Shown piece after piece: positions 11,901 through 25,400 of a stretch of DNA of 64,000 bases (position 1 is its first letter; each line of letters begins with the position of its first letter). The notes beneath the pieces were generated by a model. It saw only the letters and a program-made list of their open reading frames with translations, was not told where the DNA came from and searched no databases. The stretch is from Blepharisma japonicum (taxonomy: Eukaryota > Ciliophora > Heterotrichea > Heterotrichida > Blepharismidae). A program made the position numbers and the translations under genes. The stretch is from contig CATKHK010000058.1 in the NCBI GenBank assembly GCA_949751835.1, forward strand, positions 124,001 to 188,000. Direction: 5' to 3'.

Positions 11901-13120
11901 CATTATGAAACTTTGAGGAAAAGAAGGCAAAAATAGTAAACGAAAATATTTATAACATGATAGGAGATTTTATTTATCATGTAAAAATTATTTAGGGACA
12001 AAATATGCTTAGTGATGTTAAATCAAATAAAATAAATTATAAAGAGCATGCAAATTTTTTGGTTATAAATGGCCTAGGACTTGCTTATAAGTATGCTGAA
12101 AATGCTATCAAGGACATAGAAGAATGTGAAATAGATAAAATAAAAATGATAGGACTGAATGTCGTGCTATTTTTAACAGCTGGAATTATTGCTACTTCTA
12201 TATGAGTTGGGATAATTTTTTGGTTTATTGTCCTATTGTCCAGAAATTATGATAAATTTTGAAATTTTTTGCTAAATAATGCGCAGTTTTCTTTGCTATT
12301 ATTGAAAAGTGCAGTTATTGATAGACTATTGACAATTCATGGTATTGAATATAAAAGTGACGATAATATTAGCAGAAATTTTTACAAAATCAAAAGAAGG
12401 GTTGCTACCAAAATTTATATAAAATATACAGTAAGGCTTCTGATTTTTTTTGCTATCACACTTTCTTATTATTTATTAGTCGAGCTATATTTATACCCTG
12501 AATGCGAAAGATCCTTAATAAATCGTCCTAAGCTGTTAAATAATTTCAACTTTAGACGATCCTTATTATCAAGAGTTTCAATTTTTGCTAGGGAAATCTC
12601 ATCTTCATACCTAAAAGAAACATTCCCAACCATATATGACTTCGCAGACCCTAAAATTATGTTAAATAATTCTGCAACCATCCTTTTTGACAAAAATGAA
12701 GAATTAAGAAAACAAGAATTTTCGAATTTAATGTCAAAAGAATTAAGAGATGAAATATATAAAGAAATAAAAGGAAATCCAGAGCTGAGTTTTGGATCAT
12801 TTACAAGTATAGAAGTCGCAAAATATGACCTTTATGATATTGCTAATAAAAATGTTTCAAAAGAGGAAATGGAAGAGCTTTTATATAATCTTACATGCAT
12901 TGAAAATCAAATAAATTTGGAGTATCAAATGGCTAACCATGACTCCAAAAACATCATTAATTCACAAGTAAAGGTGATTATTTATGCATCTGTTTTTTAT
13001 TCTGTAGCTCTACTTGTGCTGTTTTGTTTTTACTATTTCCCTTCAATAAATAAAGAAATCAAGCAGCTCAATTTATTATCAATCCTCCCAAGTATTTTGC
13101 AAGTCGGATCCGATCTCTAA
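8978..13120 (+). CDS. Paralogue 3: multi-pass membrane PAS protein with a third intron (1365 aa)
   Basis: Exons are 8978-11501, 11517-11587, 11603-11980 and 11996-13120, with stop TAA. It starts at ATG 8978 (MLHTTKEVVDYEED), 14 nt after a CATATAAAA box. The PAS-like domain begins near residue 563 (VTCTDKSFGKIVYINDKA). The family motif FERKFRHLL is changed to FECKIRHLL. It has the two usual phase-0 introns (after residues 865 and 991) plus a phase-1 intron after codon 841 in the linker, which no other complete member has. Removing it turns a premature TAA into the family's ILQ-preceding helix (SILKIKQSQDL). It lies back to back with paralogue 2 and tail to tail with paralogue 4. One of the more divergent members; role as for the family, inferred. 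Confidence 0.92.
11502..11516 (+). other. Extra intron of paralogue 3 (15 nt)
   Basis: GTATTTTTTAATTAG, phase 1. Removal joins SILKI to KQSQDLV and restores the approach to the RILQ helix. No other complete member has an intron here. Confidence 0.85.
11588..11602 (+). other. Intron A of paralogue 3 (15 nt)
   Basis: GTAAAAATAATTTAG, phase 0, in helix 9, at the site shared by all complete members. Confidence 0.9.
11981..11995 (+). other. Intron B of paralogue 3 (15 nt)
   Basis: GTAAAAATTATTTAG, phase 0, between DFIYH and GQNML. Confidence 0.9.
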
Positions 13121-13197
13121 ATAACTCGTATAATATTATTTATTTTTAACTAAAAATTTATATAAAATGATAATTAGAGACTTAGCCAATTAGTTAT
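13121..13197. other. 77-bp convergent gap of paralogues 3 and 4
   Basis: The stop codons of two convergent genes are 77 bp apart. Both 3' ends and polyadenylation sites must lie in this gap or overlap the opposite gene. No clear hairpin terminator is seen. Confidence 0.7.
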
Positions 13198-16100
13198 TTA
13201 TGTAAATTCAGCATTCATCTCTAATATTGTTGGGAGTATTGCAAATCTGCTTAGTTGCTTTATTTGACGATTAAAATATGGCAAATAATAAATGAAATAC
13301 AATAAACAAATAGCTAGTGAGTAAAATATTGTAGACTCAATAATAGCATCCAATTCTCTATTAATAATATTTTTTGAGTCCCGGTCGGCAAGAAAAAATT
13401 CTGTTAAAATTTCATCTTGGATATTCTTCAATTTTTCAGAATATTGGCTTAGCTCATCAGATTTAATTAAATTTTTATAGAAAAGGCTATATATTTCATC
13501 AATAATATCATCAATAGAAGCATCAGTTCCGTATCCTAATACCTCTGCAGTTGAATTATTGCTTTTATAGATTCTATTTAATAACTCCTGTGACATCAAA
13601 GTTGAAAAATTTTTTGTTTTTATTTCTTTTCTTTTTGCTTTTAAAATTTCAAAAGTATTATCAGCCATTGTCTGAGAATTTGGAAAATCATAAAAATCTT
13701 TAAATTCAGTTACAAAAATAGGATATCTCATATCTCTAGCAAAAATATCAAGCCTTGAAAGTAAAGTTCTAAAGAGACTAAAATTATTTATTAATAATGG
13801 ACGATTTATCATAAGAGTTTGGCAATTTGGATATAAATGAAAATAGACCAAAAAATAATATGAGCCCGCTATAGCAAAAAATATCAAAATTCTTGAAATA
13901 TAGGCTAAATATAAATTTGATTTTATTTTGTGTTGATGATGGCGATTTGAGGTAAAGCCTGAGTTTTCTTCTCTTGTATATTCAATTCTATGCACTATCG
14001 TTAGTCTGTCAATCGAGAATGCTTTTAGATTTGATAAAGATAATTGGACATTATTAAGCATGAAATTTCAAAATTGATCATATGATTTAGCTGCAAAGGT
14101 TATAAATCAGCATAGAGCTAATACTAATAGCCCAATTATTGAAAATCCTACCATAATAAAGGTGTTAATATACTTTCCAGCCAGCTTGATTCTATTTATC
14201 TCACAATCTACAATACCATTTATTGTCAAATCAATATACTCAAATACATATGAAAGTCCATTTACAATTAAAAATTTCATTTCAGAAGACAAATCATAAT
14301 CTTCATGCAAATCATCCAGCATTTTAAAACCCTAAATAAATAATACGCTATATATGAATTTCAAAACAGTATTGTAAAGGTTATAATATTCAATATATGG
14401 TTTCTCTTCATTAAAAATCCATAACGGAATCAATTTTTCATGAATTATTTTTGAGCTTTCACAGTATCTTCATTGATCAAAATCAGTTAAAAGACTATTT
14501 TCAATGTCTTGAAGCTGATTTAACAGGCTTTGCAAATTTTTATAATTCAAATCTTTTTGAACTTGAGAAAAATTGCTATTTCTGACTTCCCAATATAAAT
14601 CTCTGGTGCAATCTGAGACTGCCTCTAAATCGTATAGAAGCTGTCCTAGATCTCCAAGGGAACTCATTTTTGAAGTATTTGAAGCATCGGATATTATATA
14701 AGCTAAAATTGCAATCATCGTGATAACAACAGCTAATATCTAATTTTCTCTTACAATAATAAATAAAGCCGTTTGAAAAATTCTGATTTTTTTCTTTAAA
14801 TTTTGCAGTAGAAATTTGCTATAATTTGCATTTTTACTATTTCTCATCCTTAATGAAGAAAGCTTCGATTCAACACCTGATTGATTATCAGTTTTATTTT
14901 CCTGAATCAAATTATCTGGACTTGCTAATAAACTGATCTCTCTCATACGAGACCCTTCGTATTCAACAGAAAAAGGATGCCCATTAGAATCTCTTTGATT
15001 TAAAATTCTCCAATTAGGTATCTCATTATTTATCCCTAAATTTTCAAAATTTCCAAGCTGCTCTTCAGCTTCTCCTTGTTTTCACTTTTGAATTTCGTAT
15101 TTATCATGAATTATTAGTAAAACATGAAAAGGAGTTGATTTTATAATTTTTGTGATGCGAACAAGTAAAATTTCTTTGCCATTAACTTTGAAAACTAATG
15201 GAGTGTTATTTTGAATGTTATGAATATTCATATTAGACAATATTTCTTGAAGATGCATATTGTGAGCATATTTTATTGATTTTTTTAAAAATTGCATTAA
15301 ATTCTCTGAGTGGCTAAGAACGATATTTTCTTGGGAAATTAATGCAATTTGCCGAGTAGGGGGTCTTGGCTCGAAGGAGATTAAAAAGTATGCAGAATTA
15401 TGAAGCGCAGTAATTTTTATTACCATTTGGCACTCGACTAAAAATCCATCATTTGTTTGTAAAAATAATCTTTCATGATTAAAAATTTCAGTCGACTCGC
15501 ATTCTTTGTAAAAATTTTTCATTAAATTTTTATGATTTTCATTAAAAGGCTGAGGCATAAAATTACTTAAAGAACTCCCATATGCGTTTTCTGCGGAAAC
15601 TTTTAAAATTTGTTCAGCCTTTTGATTTATATATGCAATCATCCCGAAGTCTGATTCTTCGCATGAAATAAGCAAAATTCCTATATCTCTGCTATATTTT
15701 TCTAGGCCTTGATGTTCATTTAGCTCGCCATGCTGATTTATTCAATCTTTTTCACTTTTTACCAAATTAGCTTCTTCTGTATTATTCATAATCCCTTCGA
15801 GAAAACTCGCATAATACTCATAAGCTTCCACATTTTTATGCCTTTTAATAATTTTCTGGTATCCTTCTTTTATTTCGCCAATGCCAATAGCTGCTCTATT
15901 TACCAAATTAATTAATTTTTGTATTCTTGGCATTCTAGAGCTAAACTCACCTTGCAGCTCTATTAGCACATTACAGAGGTCTTCATCCTTGAATTTTATT
16001 CTACTAAATTCTTTTAAAAATAGCAAAAATTCATACTCTGGGAACCATTTAACTTTTCTGCTAAGCCAATTAAATATTCTTCATTCCTGAATTTCTCCTT

Positions 16101-17391
16101 CTAATGATATATTAGCCTTTTTAATTTTTGAAAATTTTATTCTTGCCAATCTTTCATCTTTTAAGATTGATCGGCAGAAATTAAATTCTCAAATAATAAA
16201 AATATTATCTTTTTGGAATAGGCTTGATTTTCAATATTTTTTAAATAAATTTAAAGTGCTGATTTTTTCTTCATTTCTGCAATTTATTAGTAAATTTCTA
16301 AATTTTTTTTCAAAATCAAACTGAGTTTTTAGAAACTTTTTGGAATTTGATAAATTTTTGTAATTAGAAAAAACAAGTTTAATAGAAATGAATAGCATTA
16401 TTGGCTGTAAAAAAATACTGAAAACCAATATTATCATGGAATTATCTAAAGCTCTCCCAAGGAGAAAAATGAGCAAATTCAAAGAAATCATTGCAAATGT
16501 GGAAGTTTTAATGCAGTTTTCAGTCACATTGAAATATGGCAGAGAAATTGTACATTTGGCTAATAAATATAATGAAATTATCAATGAAGATATTTGATGA
16601 CTAATAGCATTACTCTCTCCAAATGAAAAATAAAAAATGCATAAAATCACATAAAAAAATTTTGTTTGTAAATCCAGCTCAGACGAAGATCTTGCTTTAA
16701 TATTTTTTTTGTAATGGGAATGCTTCATGTCACAAGAAAAAACTTCAGATAAAAAATTGAGAGTAATTAATATCAAAATTGCAAACATTGGGATTATAAT
16801 CCCTATATAGCCATAATTTATGTCTCCAGTGACAATTTTTCTATTATACTCATCAATTTTATATGCGTTTATAAGGGAATACTTCAATATTGCAAGCATA
16901 ATGTTCATACTCGGAATCAAGCAAAATGTTGACAAAAGTTGAGCATTCTTTCTTGTTAAAAAGCTAAAAATAGTTGGTGGTCTTTTGCTGAGATACTTAA
17001 AATACCCAAAAATGATTATAAATATCATTTCTGCAGCAATGAGAAGCCCGGTTCCATAGAAGCAGAAATTCATGATATTTAAGTCAGCGCACACAGAGTC
17101 ATAGCTAATAAAGCCTAAAATTTTCCAAAAATCTTCGTAAGCAGCCCAATCAGTGATGCTCATCTTCGGGTATCATGCTAGTGATATAGCTTGTAAAGTA
17201 AAAATTGTATTGATTAAAATTTCGTAAAATAGTTGATGTTTTACATGAATCTTTTGGGAGTATTTTGGCTTGAAAATGCTGCTAAATAAACCATAAAAAT
17301 TAATTTTCAGCTTGTTTGGGATATTTGAGTGGGCAAAAAGACCATGGGAACTTGATGATTCTAGTTCCCAGCCAACTAGGCTGCTTATCAT
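13198..17391 (-). CDS. Paralogue 4: multi-pass membrane PAS protein (1387 aa)
   Basis: Exons are 17391-14755, 14739-14347 and 14331-13198, with stop TAA. ATG 17391 opens MISSLVGWELESSSSHG, the right distance (31 residues) before the conserved FYGLF. The loop is CDMKHSHYKKNIKARS. The PAS-like domain starts near residue 562 (ISCEESDFGMIAYINQKA). Introns follow residues 879 and 1010. The first outside domain reads SSLGDLGQLLYDLEAVSD, where most members have LYDLGxSAD; paralogue 11 shares this LEA form and the whole SSSxLxLQxKxFY stretch after the loop, so the two are sisters although 31 kb apart and in opposite directions. The 3' end faces paralogue 3 across 77 bp. Confidence 0.92.
14332..14346 (-). 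other. Intron B of paralogue 4 (15 nt)
   Basis: GTATTATTTATTTAG, phase 0, between KFIYS and GFKML. Confidence 0.9.
14740..14754 (-). other. Intron A of paralogue 4 (15 nt)
   Basis: GTAAGAGAAAATTAG, phase 0, before ILAVVITMIA in helix 9. Confidence 0.9.
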
Positions 17392-17877
17392 TAATTTATT
17401 TGATAATCTTGCTTAACAAACATGAAAAGATTTTATTGCTTTGATAAATCTGTTTTCAATCTGGACTAGACAAGAGGTGATTATTATTTTACCTTAAAGA
17501 CTTCTTATATCGATTATAAAATAGTAGTTGCTACTTAAAAATATATAGAATAATTACCAATTTACAACGCTAAAGTTTATAACGTACATAAAACTTTTCA
17601 TAAAGTCAAATATAAATTTTTCATTGCAAATTGCTTTGGCTATAAAAATTTTTTCTAAAATTAGAATTTATAAACAAAACTAAATGAAATTCTGGAAAAA
17701 GCTCTTAAAAACTGGTATTGCTTAATTTTATAAATATTCAACTGAGGTGAATAAATAATTAATAGAAATTAATTTACATTTATATTTTAATATTTATCAC
17801 TTATATTGAAAAACGTTAATTTAATTATCAATTAATAAATTTCATATTTTTCACAAATTTTAGTAATTATCAAATAT
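17392..17877. other. Spacer between paralogues 5 and 4
   Basis: 486 bp of AT-rich DNA between two genes of the same direction. It must contain the 3' end of paralogue 5 and the promoter of paralogue 4. I see no ORF or RNA gene in it. Confidence 0.6.
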
Positions 17878-20800
17878 TTAATAGTCAATTTGTGTAGGCA
17901 AAATGCTTGGCAATACCGCGAAGAGTTTAAGTTGATTCATTTGTAAGTTCAAATATGGGAAATAATAAAAGAAAAATAAAGCACTCAGAGCTACTGAATA
18001 TATAATTGTGGTGTTTATAATAGTGTTCAGCTGGCTGTCTATAATATTTTTTGAATCTCTATCAGCTAAATCAAACTCTTCTCCTATCTCATCTTGAATT
18101 ACCTTAACTTTACTTGAAAATTCTAAAATACTGTCTTCATAAGCATAGCTTGAATTTCCATAATTTTCAATATCTCGAATAATTACATCAATAGCAGCCT
18201 GAGTCCCTTCTTTTAATTCTTTAATTGTTGCGTTATTTTTCTCATATAATCTTCGTTTTAATTCAGAAGAAATTAAATTAAAAAATTTGTGATCATTTAT
18301 TTCAGTATTTTTTTCTTTTAATTTTTTTATGGTGAGGTCCTTGATTGCTTCTGAATTTGGCGAAGCATAGAGATCTGGAATTAAGAAATAATAGAAATCG
18401 TGATAATTTTTTTGGGAAAAAATTGATGATCTTGATAGCAGGGATCTTCGGATTATGAAATTGTTAAGCAGTTTTGGACGATTAATCATAGTTTGGTCTA
18501 GATTTGGGTATAAATAGTTGAAAATTAATAAGTAATAAGATGCAGCAATAACAAAAAATATCATAAGTCTTCTTATATACTCTTTATATAAGGTGCCTTT
18601 GATTTTTCTTATATAATTTGGCTTTATTTTATCATCTAAATTTACATCAAAAGTGTTTTCTACTCCATGGGTTGTTGCTAGCCTATCAATAGCAGCACAT
18701 CTTATCATAATCATTTGCAATTGTGTACGGTTTAAAATAAAATTCCAAAATTCATCATATTTTTTTGATACGAGTATTATATACCCCACAATTACTAAAA
18801 CTAAAATCCCTAAAGTGCCAAACCCGAATAGCAAAAGAATATTAATCATTTTTCCTGTGCTTTTTACTCTTTCGACTTCACAGTCAACTAATTCTTGCAA
18901 CGTCAGATTTGAATAATGAAACATGTTTCCTAAGCCATTTACAAATAAAAATTTTGCATATTTTTCATAATTTTTCTCTCGTCGAACAGAAGCAATTACA
19001 TTTTTTCCCTATATAATAAATACGTTTGTAATGAATCTTGTTATAGCGTCGTACAAGTTATTAAACAAAATTTCTGGAATTTTTTCATCAAAAATTCATA
19101 AAGGAATCACTGATCTGTCTGTAATTTCATAACTTTTGCAGTAGCTTCATTGCTCAAAATCTTTAAAAATTGATTCCTGCAAATATTCTAGATCTAAAAC
19201 TAAACCTTCTAAGCTGTCTGCAACTTTGTCAATTTTTTCATAAGAGCTATCAGTTTTTATCAATGTATCCAAAGTAAGTGATAAGTCTGCTGAAACGCCA
19301 AACTCGTAAATTAAATCCCCAAAATGTCTAAACGAACCTAATGCATTTGTATGTAATACGTCATTCTTCATATATGCCAAAATCCCAACAACTGTTATAA
19401 TGACAGACGACATCTAAATATTTTTTACCACAATGAACAACACAATTAGTAATATTTTTATTTTTCGTTTTGTGTTTGACAATAATTTTTCTGAATGGTT
19501 TAATAATTCTGCAGCTGGGTTTTTAATTGAAGATGCCTTTGATGAATTTGATCTTTTGTCGTTGGGCTGACTTTCTTCGTATCCTTGATCAATATAAGTT
19601 TCATCTGAGCGAGCAAAAATATCAGTTTCCGTTTTTTCTACTAGTTTTGTGGAGGTTGATTGAGAGTTCATTGAGTGGAATTTTACTTCAGAAATTTTTT
19701 GCTTTGGAAAAATTGGCACAATGCTATTAGTTGTTTCGCTATCTTCTGTAGGCATTTGGAATGAGCCTAAGTGCTTAATAATGTCTTCTGATTGGCCTTC
19801 TTTTCATTTTTTTATTTCATGCTCATCGTGTATTAGAATAAGGATGCTTAAGGAAATATTTTTTAACTGCTTTTTTGTTTTAACTAGAAGCAACTCATTC
19901 AATCCATACGGGAGAATTCATGGCTCAAAATCATGCAAATTTTCTATATTACAAAAAGGCAAAAACTCAGATAAATGCTTATTTTTTAAGTTCTTTTCTT
20001 GATGGCCAAGATAATATGAAAAGAGTTCGGTATGAGCCATAATAATACCTCCATCAGTAATTAAAGCTATTTCTCTTATATTTGGAATAGGTCTAAATGA
20101 AATTAAAAAATAAGCGCAATTATGAAAAGCTGTCAATTTTATTAAAAAATTGCACTCAACTATATACCCGCTGTGACTCTGGATAAAAAGCTTTTCATGA
20201 GTTGATAGTGATATTGAATCGCACTGAAGGATAAAATTCCTCATCAGATTTTCATGCAAAGAATCATAAGGTTGAGGAATATAATTCATAATAGAAGATC
20301 CCAATATATTTCCAACCGTTGATTTCAGTACCTGAGCAGCTTTTTCATTGATATATACAATAGTTCCAAAGTTTTCATCAGAGCAAGAAACAAGAATTGC
20401 AGCTAGATCTTTTCCATAATTTTCTAAGCTTCTTGTATCTCGATTTATATTAAAAAAATTAATTCCGTTTTTCTTCCTTATAACAACTTTTGCTTCTTCA
20501 TGATAACTAAGTATGTCATCAAGATAGCTAGCATATATTTCAAAAGCTTCTAATTTTTTGTATTTTTCTATCAAATTTTTGTACCCATCTGATACATAAA
20601 GAATATGCTGGGCCGACCTCCTCACTAAATTTACCAATTTTTGGATCCTTGGCTTTTTTAATGAAAACTCAGCTTGTAGCTCAGTCAGAATCATGCAAAG
20701 TTCTTCATCTTGGCTTCTAATCCTACTAAATTCTTTTAAGTATTCTAAATAGCTTGTATCAGGAAATGAAGAGTGTTTTTTCCTAACAAGCCAATTGAAT

Positions 20801-22119
20801 AATCTTCATTCCTGCACATCGCCTTCAAATGAAGACTTTGCATAAGCAATTTTTGAGAGCTTAATTCTTGCAAGTCTTTCATCTTTTAATATGTCAAGAC
20901 AAAAATTAAATTCTCATATAATAAACAATTTATCTTTAATAAATTGGCTTTCTTTTCAAAATTTCAAAAATAAATTCAAAATTTTAGATTTATTTGTGGC
21001 TTTTTCACCACTGAGGAGATGCCTAAATTTTCTTTCAAATTCATATTGATTTATAGGAATATTTGGATTTTTTCGTAAGTTTTGATACTTCTTATTTACC
21101 ATAATTGTAGTAAGATAGACTATAATAGGTAATATGCAGAAAGTAAATAGCATGATGACTAAAGCATTGTCCAAAATTTGTGCGAAAATAAAAAAGAGTA
21201 GCGTAGAAGAAATCACCGCTAGGTTACAAGCTTGAATAGCATTTTCAATTACGTTAAAATACTGTGCTGATTTAACACATATTGAAAAAAGATATAGTGA
21301 GCCCATAAGTAAAACTATTTGGTAGGCAAATGCATGATCAGAGTTCCCAAATGAAACATATAAAATACACATAATCATATAAAACCATCTTCTTTGCAAG
21401 TCAAAACTAGCACATGACCGAGCTTTTAAATTCCTCTGTGAATGGGAATGCTTCATATCACAGCTAAATGACTCGCTAAAAATATTTACAAAAATTAAAG
21501 CCCAGAGGCAAAAAAGACCTAGAAAAACCCCTCATACTCCATAGTTATATACACTGGATGACATTTCTCCTGCATATTCTTGGATTTTTTCATATTTTAC
21601 TATTGAGTACTTTATCATCATAACAAAAATCATCGTACTTGGAATAATGCAAACAGTAGTCAAAAGTACAGCTATTTTTCGAGGTAAAATGGAAAGTATC
21701 AATGGGATTTCTTTTCCAAAGTAAATATAAAATCCAAATATCAAAAATGACCCAATGCAGGACCCTATCAAAAAAATCGTTCCATACAAACAAAAGTTCA
21801 TAATTGAAAAATAAGCACAAACTTCATCATAGCTGACAAAGGCAATTCCTTGTCAAAACCCTCTATATGAGCTTCATCCTGATGCTTTCATACTTGGAGA
21901 TCACCATAAAGGAGAAAGCTGCAAAATAAAGGTAAAATTAATAAGAAGCTCGTATAGAAGCTGGACTCTGAACTTGACTTTATGGCTATATTTTGTTTTG
22001 AAAAGCTGCCCAAAGAACCCATATAGATATTCTTTAATTCTATTAGAAAATAAAGATTGGGATAAAAATACATGGAAATCACTGTTTTCTTTTGTTGCGA
22101 TATCTAGGTCTCTTGACAT
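17878..22119 (-). CDS. Paralogue 5: multi-pass membrane PAS protein (1403 aa)
   Basis: Exons are 22119-19429, 19413-19024 and 19008-17878, with stop TAA. ATG 22119 begins MSRDLDIATKENSDFHVF. The loop is CDMKHSHSQRNLKARS. The PAS-like domain starts near residue 565 (SCSDENFGTIVYINEKAAQ). Introns follow residues 897 and 1027. The first helix ends in LQLSPLW.SPSMKASGW, where most paralogues have SLTWYPNLD; paralogues 10 and 12 share this variant. The Trp of the WEFNYC motif is TGA here (20914-20916) and TGG in paralogue 2, direct evidence for the code. The linker before helix 9 is longer than usual and Ser/Thr/Lys-rich. Nearest relative: paralogue 10. Confidence 0.93.
19009..19023 (-). other. 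Intron B of paralogue 5 (15 nt)
   Basis: GTATTTATTATATAG, phase 0, between RFITN and GKNVI. Confidence 0.9.
19414..19428 (-). other. Intron A of paralogue 5 (15 nt)
   Basis: GTAAAAAATATTTAG, phase 0, between VLFIV and MSSVIITVV. Confidence 0.9.
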
Positions 22120-22483
22120 GAGACAATTATTTATTAATGAGTGATTAAATTCATTAATATCTGGTTGAATAATTAAGTTCCATTTCTAATAAAAAATTAA
22201 GGAAATTTACAAATATTTCGTAAAGAATATGGAGCTGTCAATATGATCAGTAATTTTTCTATTAAATTTCTTGTAATATGTTCTGGAAGCAAATTAAATT
22301 TTAATGAAATTTGGATTCTAAAAGTGTTATTGATTCTGTATTTATTAAAAGCAATTTCTTATAGAAGGCTTAAGAAAGAGAAACTATTAAATAAATTATT
22401 AAAAACTATTTAGGCTCTAACCATATTTTTGATTTTCTCAAAAATTGAATTTTTCTAATTTTTAAGAAAAAGTTCGCTGTGAG
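22120..22483. other. Spacer between paralogues 6 and 5
   Basis: 364 bp, the shortest head-to-tail spacer. The leader of paralogue 5 reads CTCATTAATAAATAATTG before its ATG. Nothing else is recognisable. Confidence 0.6.
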
Positions 22484-25400
22484 CTAATCTGATTCTATTG
22501 ATAAAATGGTTGAAAGTGTCCCAAACCTCTCTAATTGCTTAATTTGCTTGTTCAAATATGGGAGATAATACAAAAATAAAAGCAAAATTACAGCTATTGA
22601 ATAAATAACAGTTGTGTAAATAATTTGATTTAGTTGGCTATTTATAACATTTTTTGAGTCTCTGTCAGCTAAATCGAATTCTAAGCCAATTTCATCTTCA
22701 ATTTTTGCGACTCTATCCAAGAATGGAAGCATAACCGAAGGGGAAAAGTTTGTCCAATATAAAATGTTATAAATCTCATCTTTAATAGAAATCAATGCAG
22801 ATCTTAACCCAAAATGAAGGTCATCTAAGGTGCTATTTCCTTTTTCGAATATTCTTTCTTTAAGCTCTTGAGACATTAATTCTAAAAAACTAGTTGTTCT
22901 CATCTCTTTTCCCTTTATACTTAGTTCTTTTCAAGTTGAAAGCAATAAGTTAAAAGAATTTTCTAATGGATAAGATAAAGGCAAACGATATCTTCAATAA
23001 GGCAGTCATGTTTCACGTGCGAAAACAGACAGCCTTGATAAGAGAGATCTTCGACTATTAAAATTACTAAGCAATTTTGGCCGATTTATCATATTTTTTT
23101 CGCAATTTGGATACAAATACCAAAAAATCAATAAATAATAAGAAGTAACAATCGCAAAAAATATCATTACTCTCCATATATAGCGCTTATGCAAATTTGA
23201 TTTTATTTTCTTCCTTCTAAAGCCAGTTTGTGCTTCCCAATTTATTTCCGATTGATAATCAACCCCATGCACATTTAAAAGTCTTTCGATAGAAGATCCT
23301 TTCAGCTGAGCTACAGATGACTGTGCTTTTTCAATAAAAAAATTTCAAAATTCATCATGTTTTTTTGATACCAGAATTACAAAACCAATGATAGTCAGCA
23401 CTAAAACTCCAAGAGTCCCGAATCCAAACATTAATAAAGCATCTATTTTTTCTCCTGTTTTTTTTACTCTATTTATTTCACAATTTACAATTTCATTCAT
23501 GGTAATGTTTGCATAATCAAAAGAAAAGCTCATCCCATTTGCCACAATAAATTGAAGATGCCTTGAGTAGTTTTGATTGCTGCCTATATCATCAATATAG
23601 CTCGTTGACTAAATAAAAATTACAGCATATATGAAATCTGTTATAGTATCATAAAAATTTTTGGATATAATTTTTGGAAAAGCATCTTCAAAATTTCATT
23701 GCGGCATAATTGGCTCGTTAACTATTTTTGCATATGAGCAATAGTCTCATTGGCTAAAATCATCCAATACATGTGTTTGAAGATCTATTACCTCAACTGT
23801 AAGATTCCCCAATTTATAAACATTGTTATCTATCTGTTCTTTAGCTCCTTTTAAAATAATGGTTCTGTCTATCGCTCTTGATATATCTGTAAATAACCCA
23901 AAATCATATAGAAGGTGACCTAGGCGATTAAAAGAACTCATTTTAGTTGTATAAGTCACATCGCTTATTATATAAGCTAAAATACCTATAACTATTACTA
24001 TAGTTGAAGACATCTAAATAATTTTTACAATCGCAATAAGTACCCATTGAAGAATTCTAATTTTTTTCTTGGATTCTAAAAGCAGACTCTGGGAAAAGCT
24101 TGAATTAGAAAATGACGAAAACGTAGAAGTAGGTTTTGATGGCTCCTCACTTGTCAATTTTTCATTCGCTCTTTGATCTTCAAAGCCATTAACACTTGTA
24201 TTATTCATTGTGCTAGCATGTATTGTTTTCAATTTTACTGATCTTCTTGTCCTTGCAAAATCAGGAATTTTCAAAAAATTAATTTCAGCACTATTATGTG
24301 TCAAGTCTTGGGACACTGATGCATCATTTTCATCTATAGCTTGTTTATCATATGTCATTTCTGCTTGGTCTCTATTTCTTCTTCCTTTTGATTTTCATTT
24401 AGATAATTCTTCATGGTCATGAATTACCAAGAATAAATTGACTTCTCTATATTTTATATTTTTGGTGATACTTACAAGTCCTAATTCTTTACCATTATGA
24501 TTAACAACCCATGGTATGCCTTTTTTCATATTTTGATAATCTGGGATAATCTCGGAAATCAATCGATTTTTTAAAGATTGTTCATGGGAAAAATAGCAAG
24601 GGAAAGAAATTGAATGGGAAACTATAAATCCTTCATAAGAAATTAAAGCTATGTGTCTTGATGTCTTTTTTGGCTTAAATGATAATAAGAAGTAAGGGGA
24701 ATTATGAAATGCGGATGGCTTAATTAAAGTATCACATTCTAGTAAAAATCCATCAGAGCACTGGAAAATTAAATTTTGATGCGATGAAATATGGGTTGAT
24801 ACACTCTCAGAAATAAATTTTTTGATTAATTTTGCATGCATAAGATCATAAGGCGGAGGTATTAAAGTCATATAAGAAGTCCCATAAATATTTGATATTG
24901 AAGATTTTAATATAGACGCTGCTTTTTCATTGAGATAAATAATAGATCCAAATGAAGCTTTTGAACAGGAAATCAAGATAACTCCAACACCTTTTCCATA
25001 GTTTTCTAATATACCATCATCATTATTTTGACTATAAAAATTGTTTATACCATTTTTCTTTCTATTAATTATATTTGCTTCGTCGTGATCATTTGCAATT
25101 TTTTTTAAGAAGCTTGCATACAATTCATAGCTCTCAAAATTCTTGTGTTTTTCAGTTAATAGTTTATAATTTTCTGTGATATCATTAATACTGCTTGATG
25201 TTTTATTGGTCAATTTAATAAGCTTTTCGATTTTGGGTGATTTTGATGAAAATTCAGTACATAATTCTACCAAAATAAAACACAATTTTTCATCAATTTT
25301 TTTAGCTCAGCTAAACTCTTTTAAATAATGCAAATATTTTATATCAGGAAATAGCTTATTTTTTCTATTTGCTAGCCAGGTAAAAACCTTTCATACTTGT

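Noticed and set aside
18653-18916. Plus-strand open frame of 87 codons inside paralogue 5
   Set aside because: It is the opposite strand of helix 10 and its flanks, which are conserved in the other frame.
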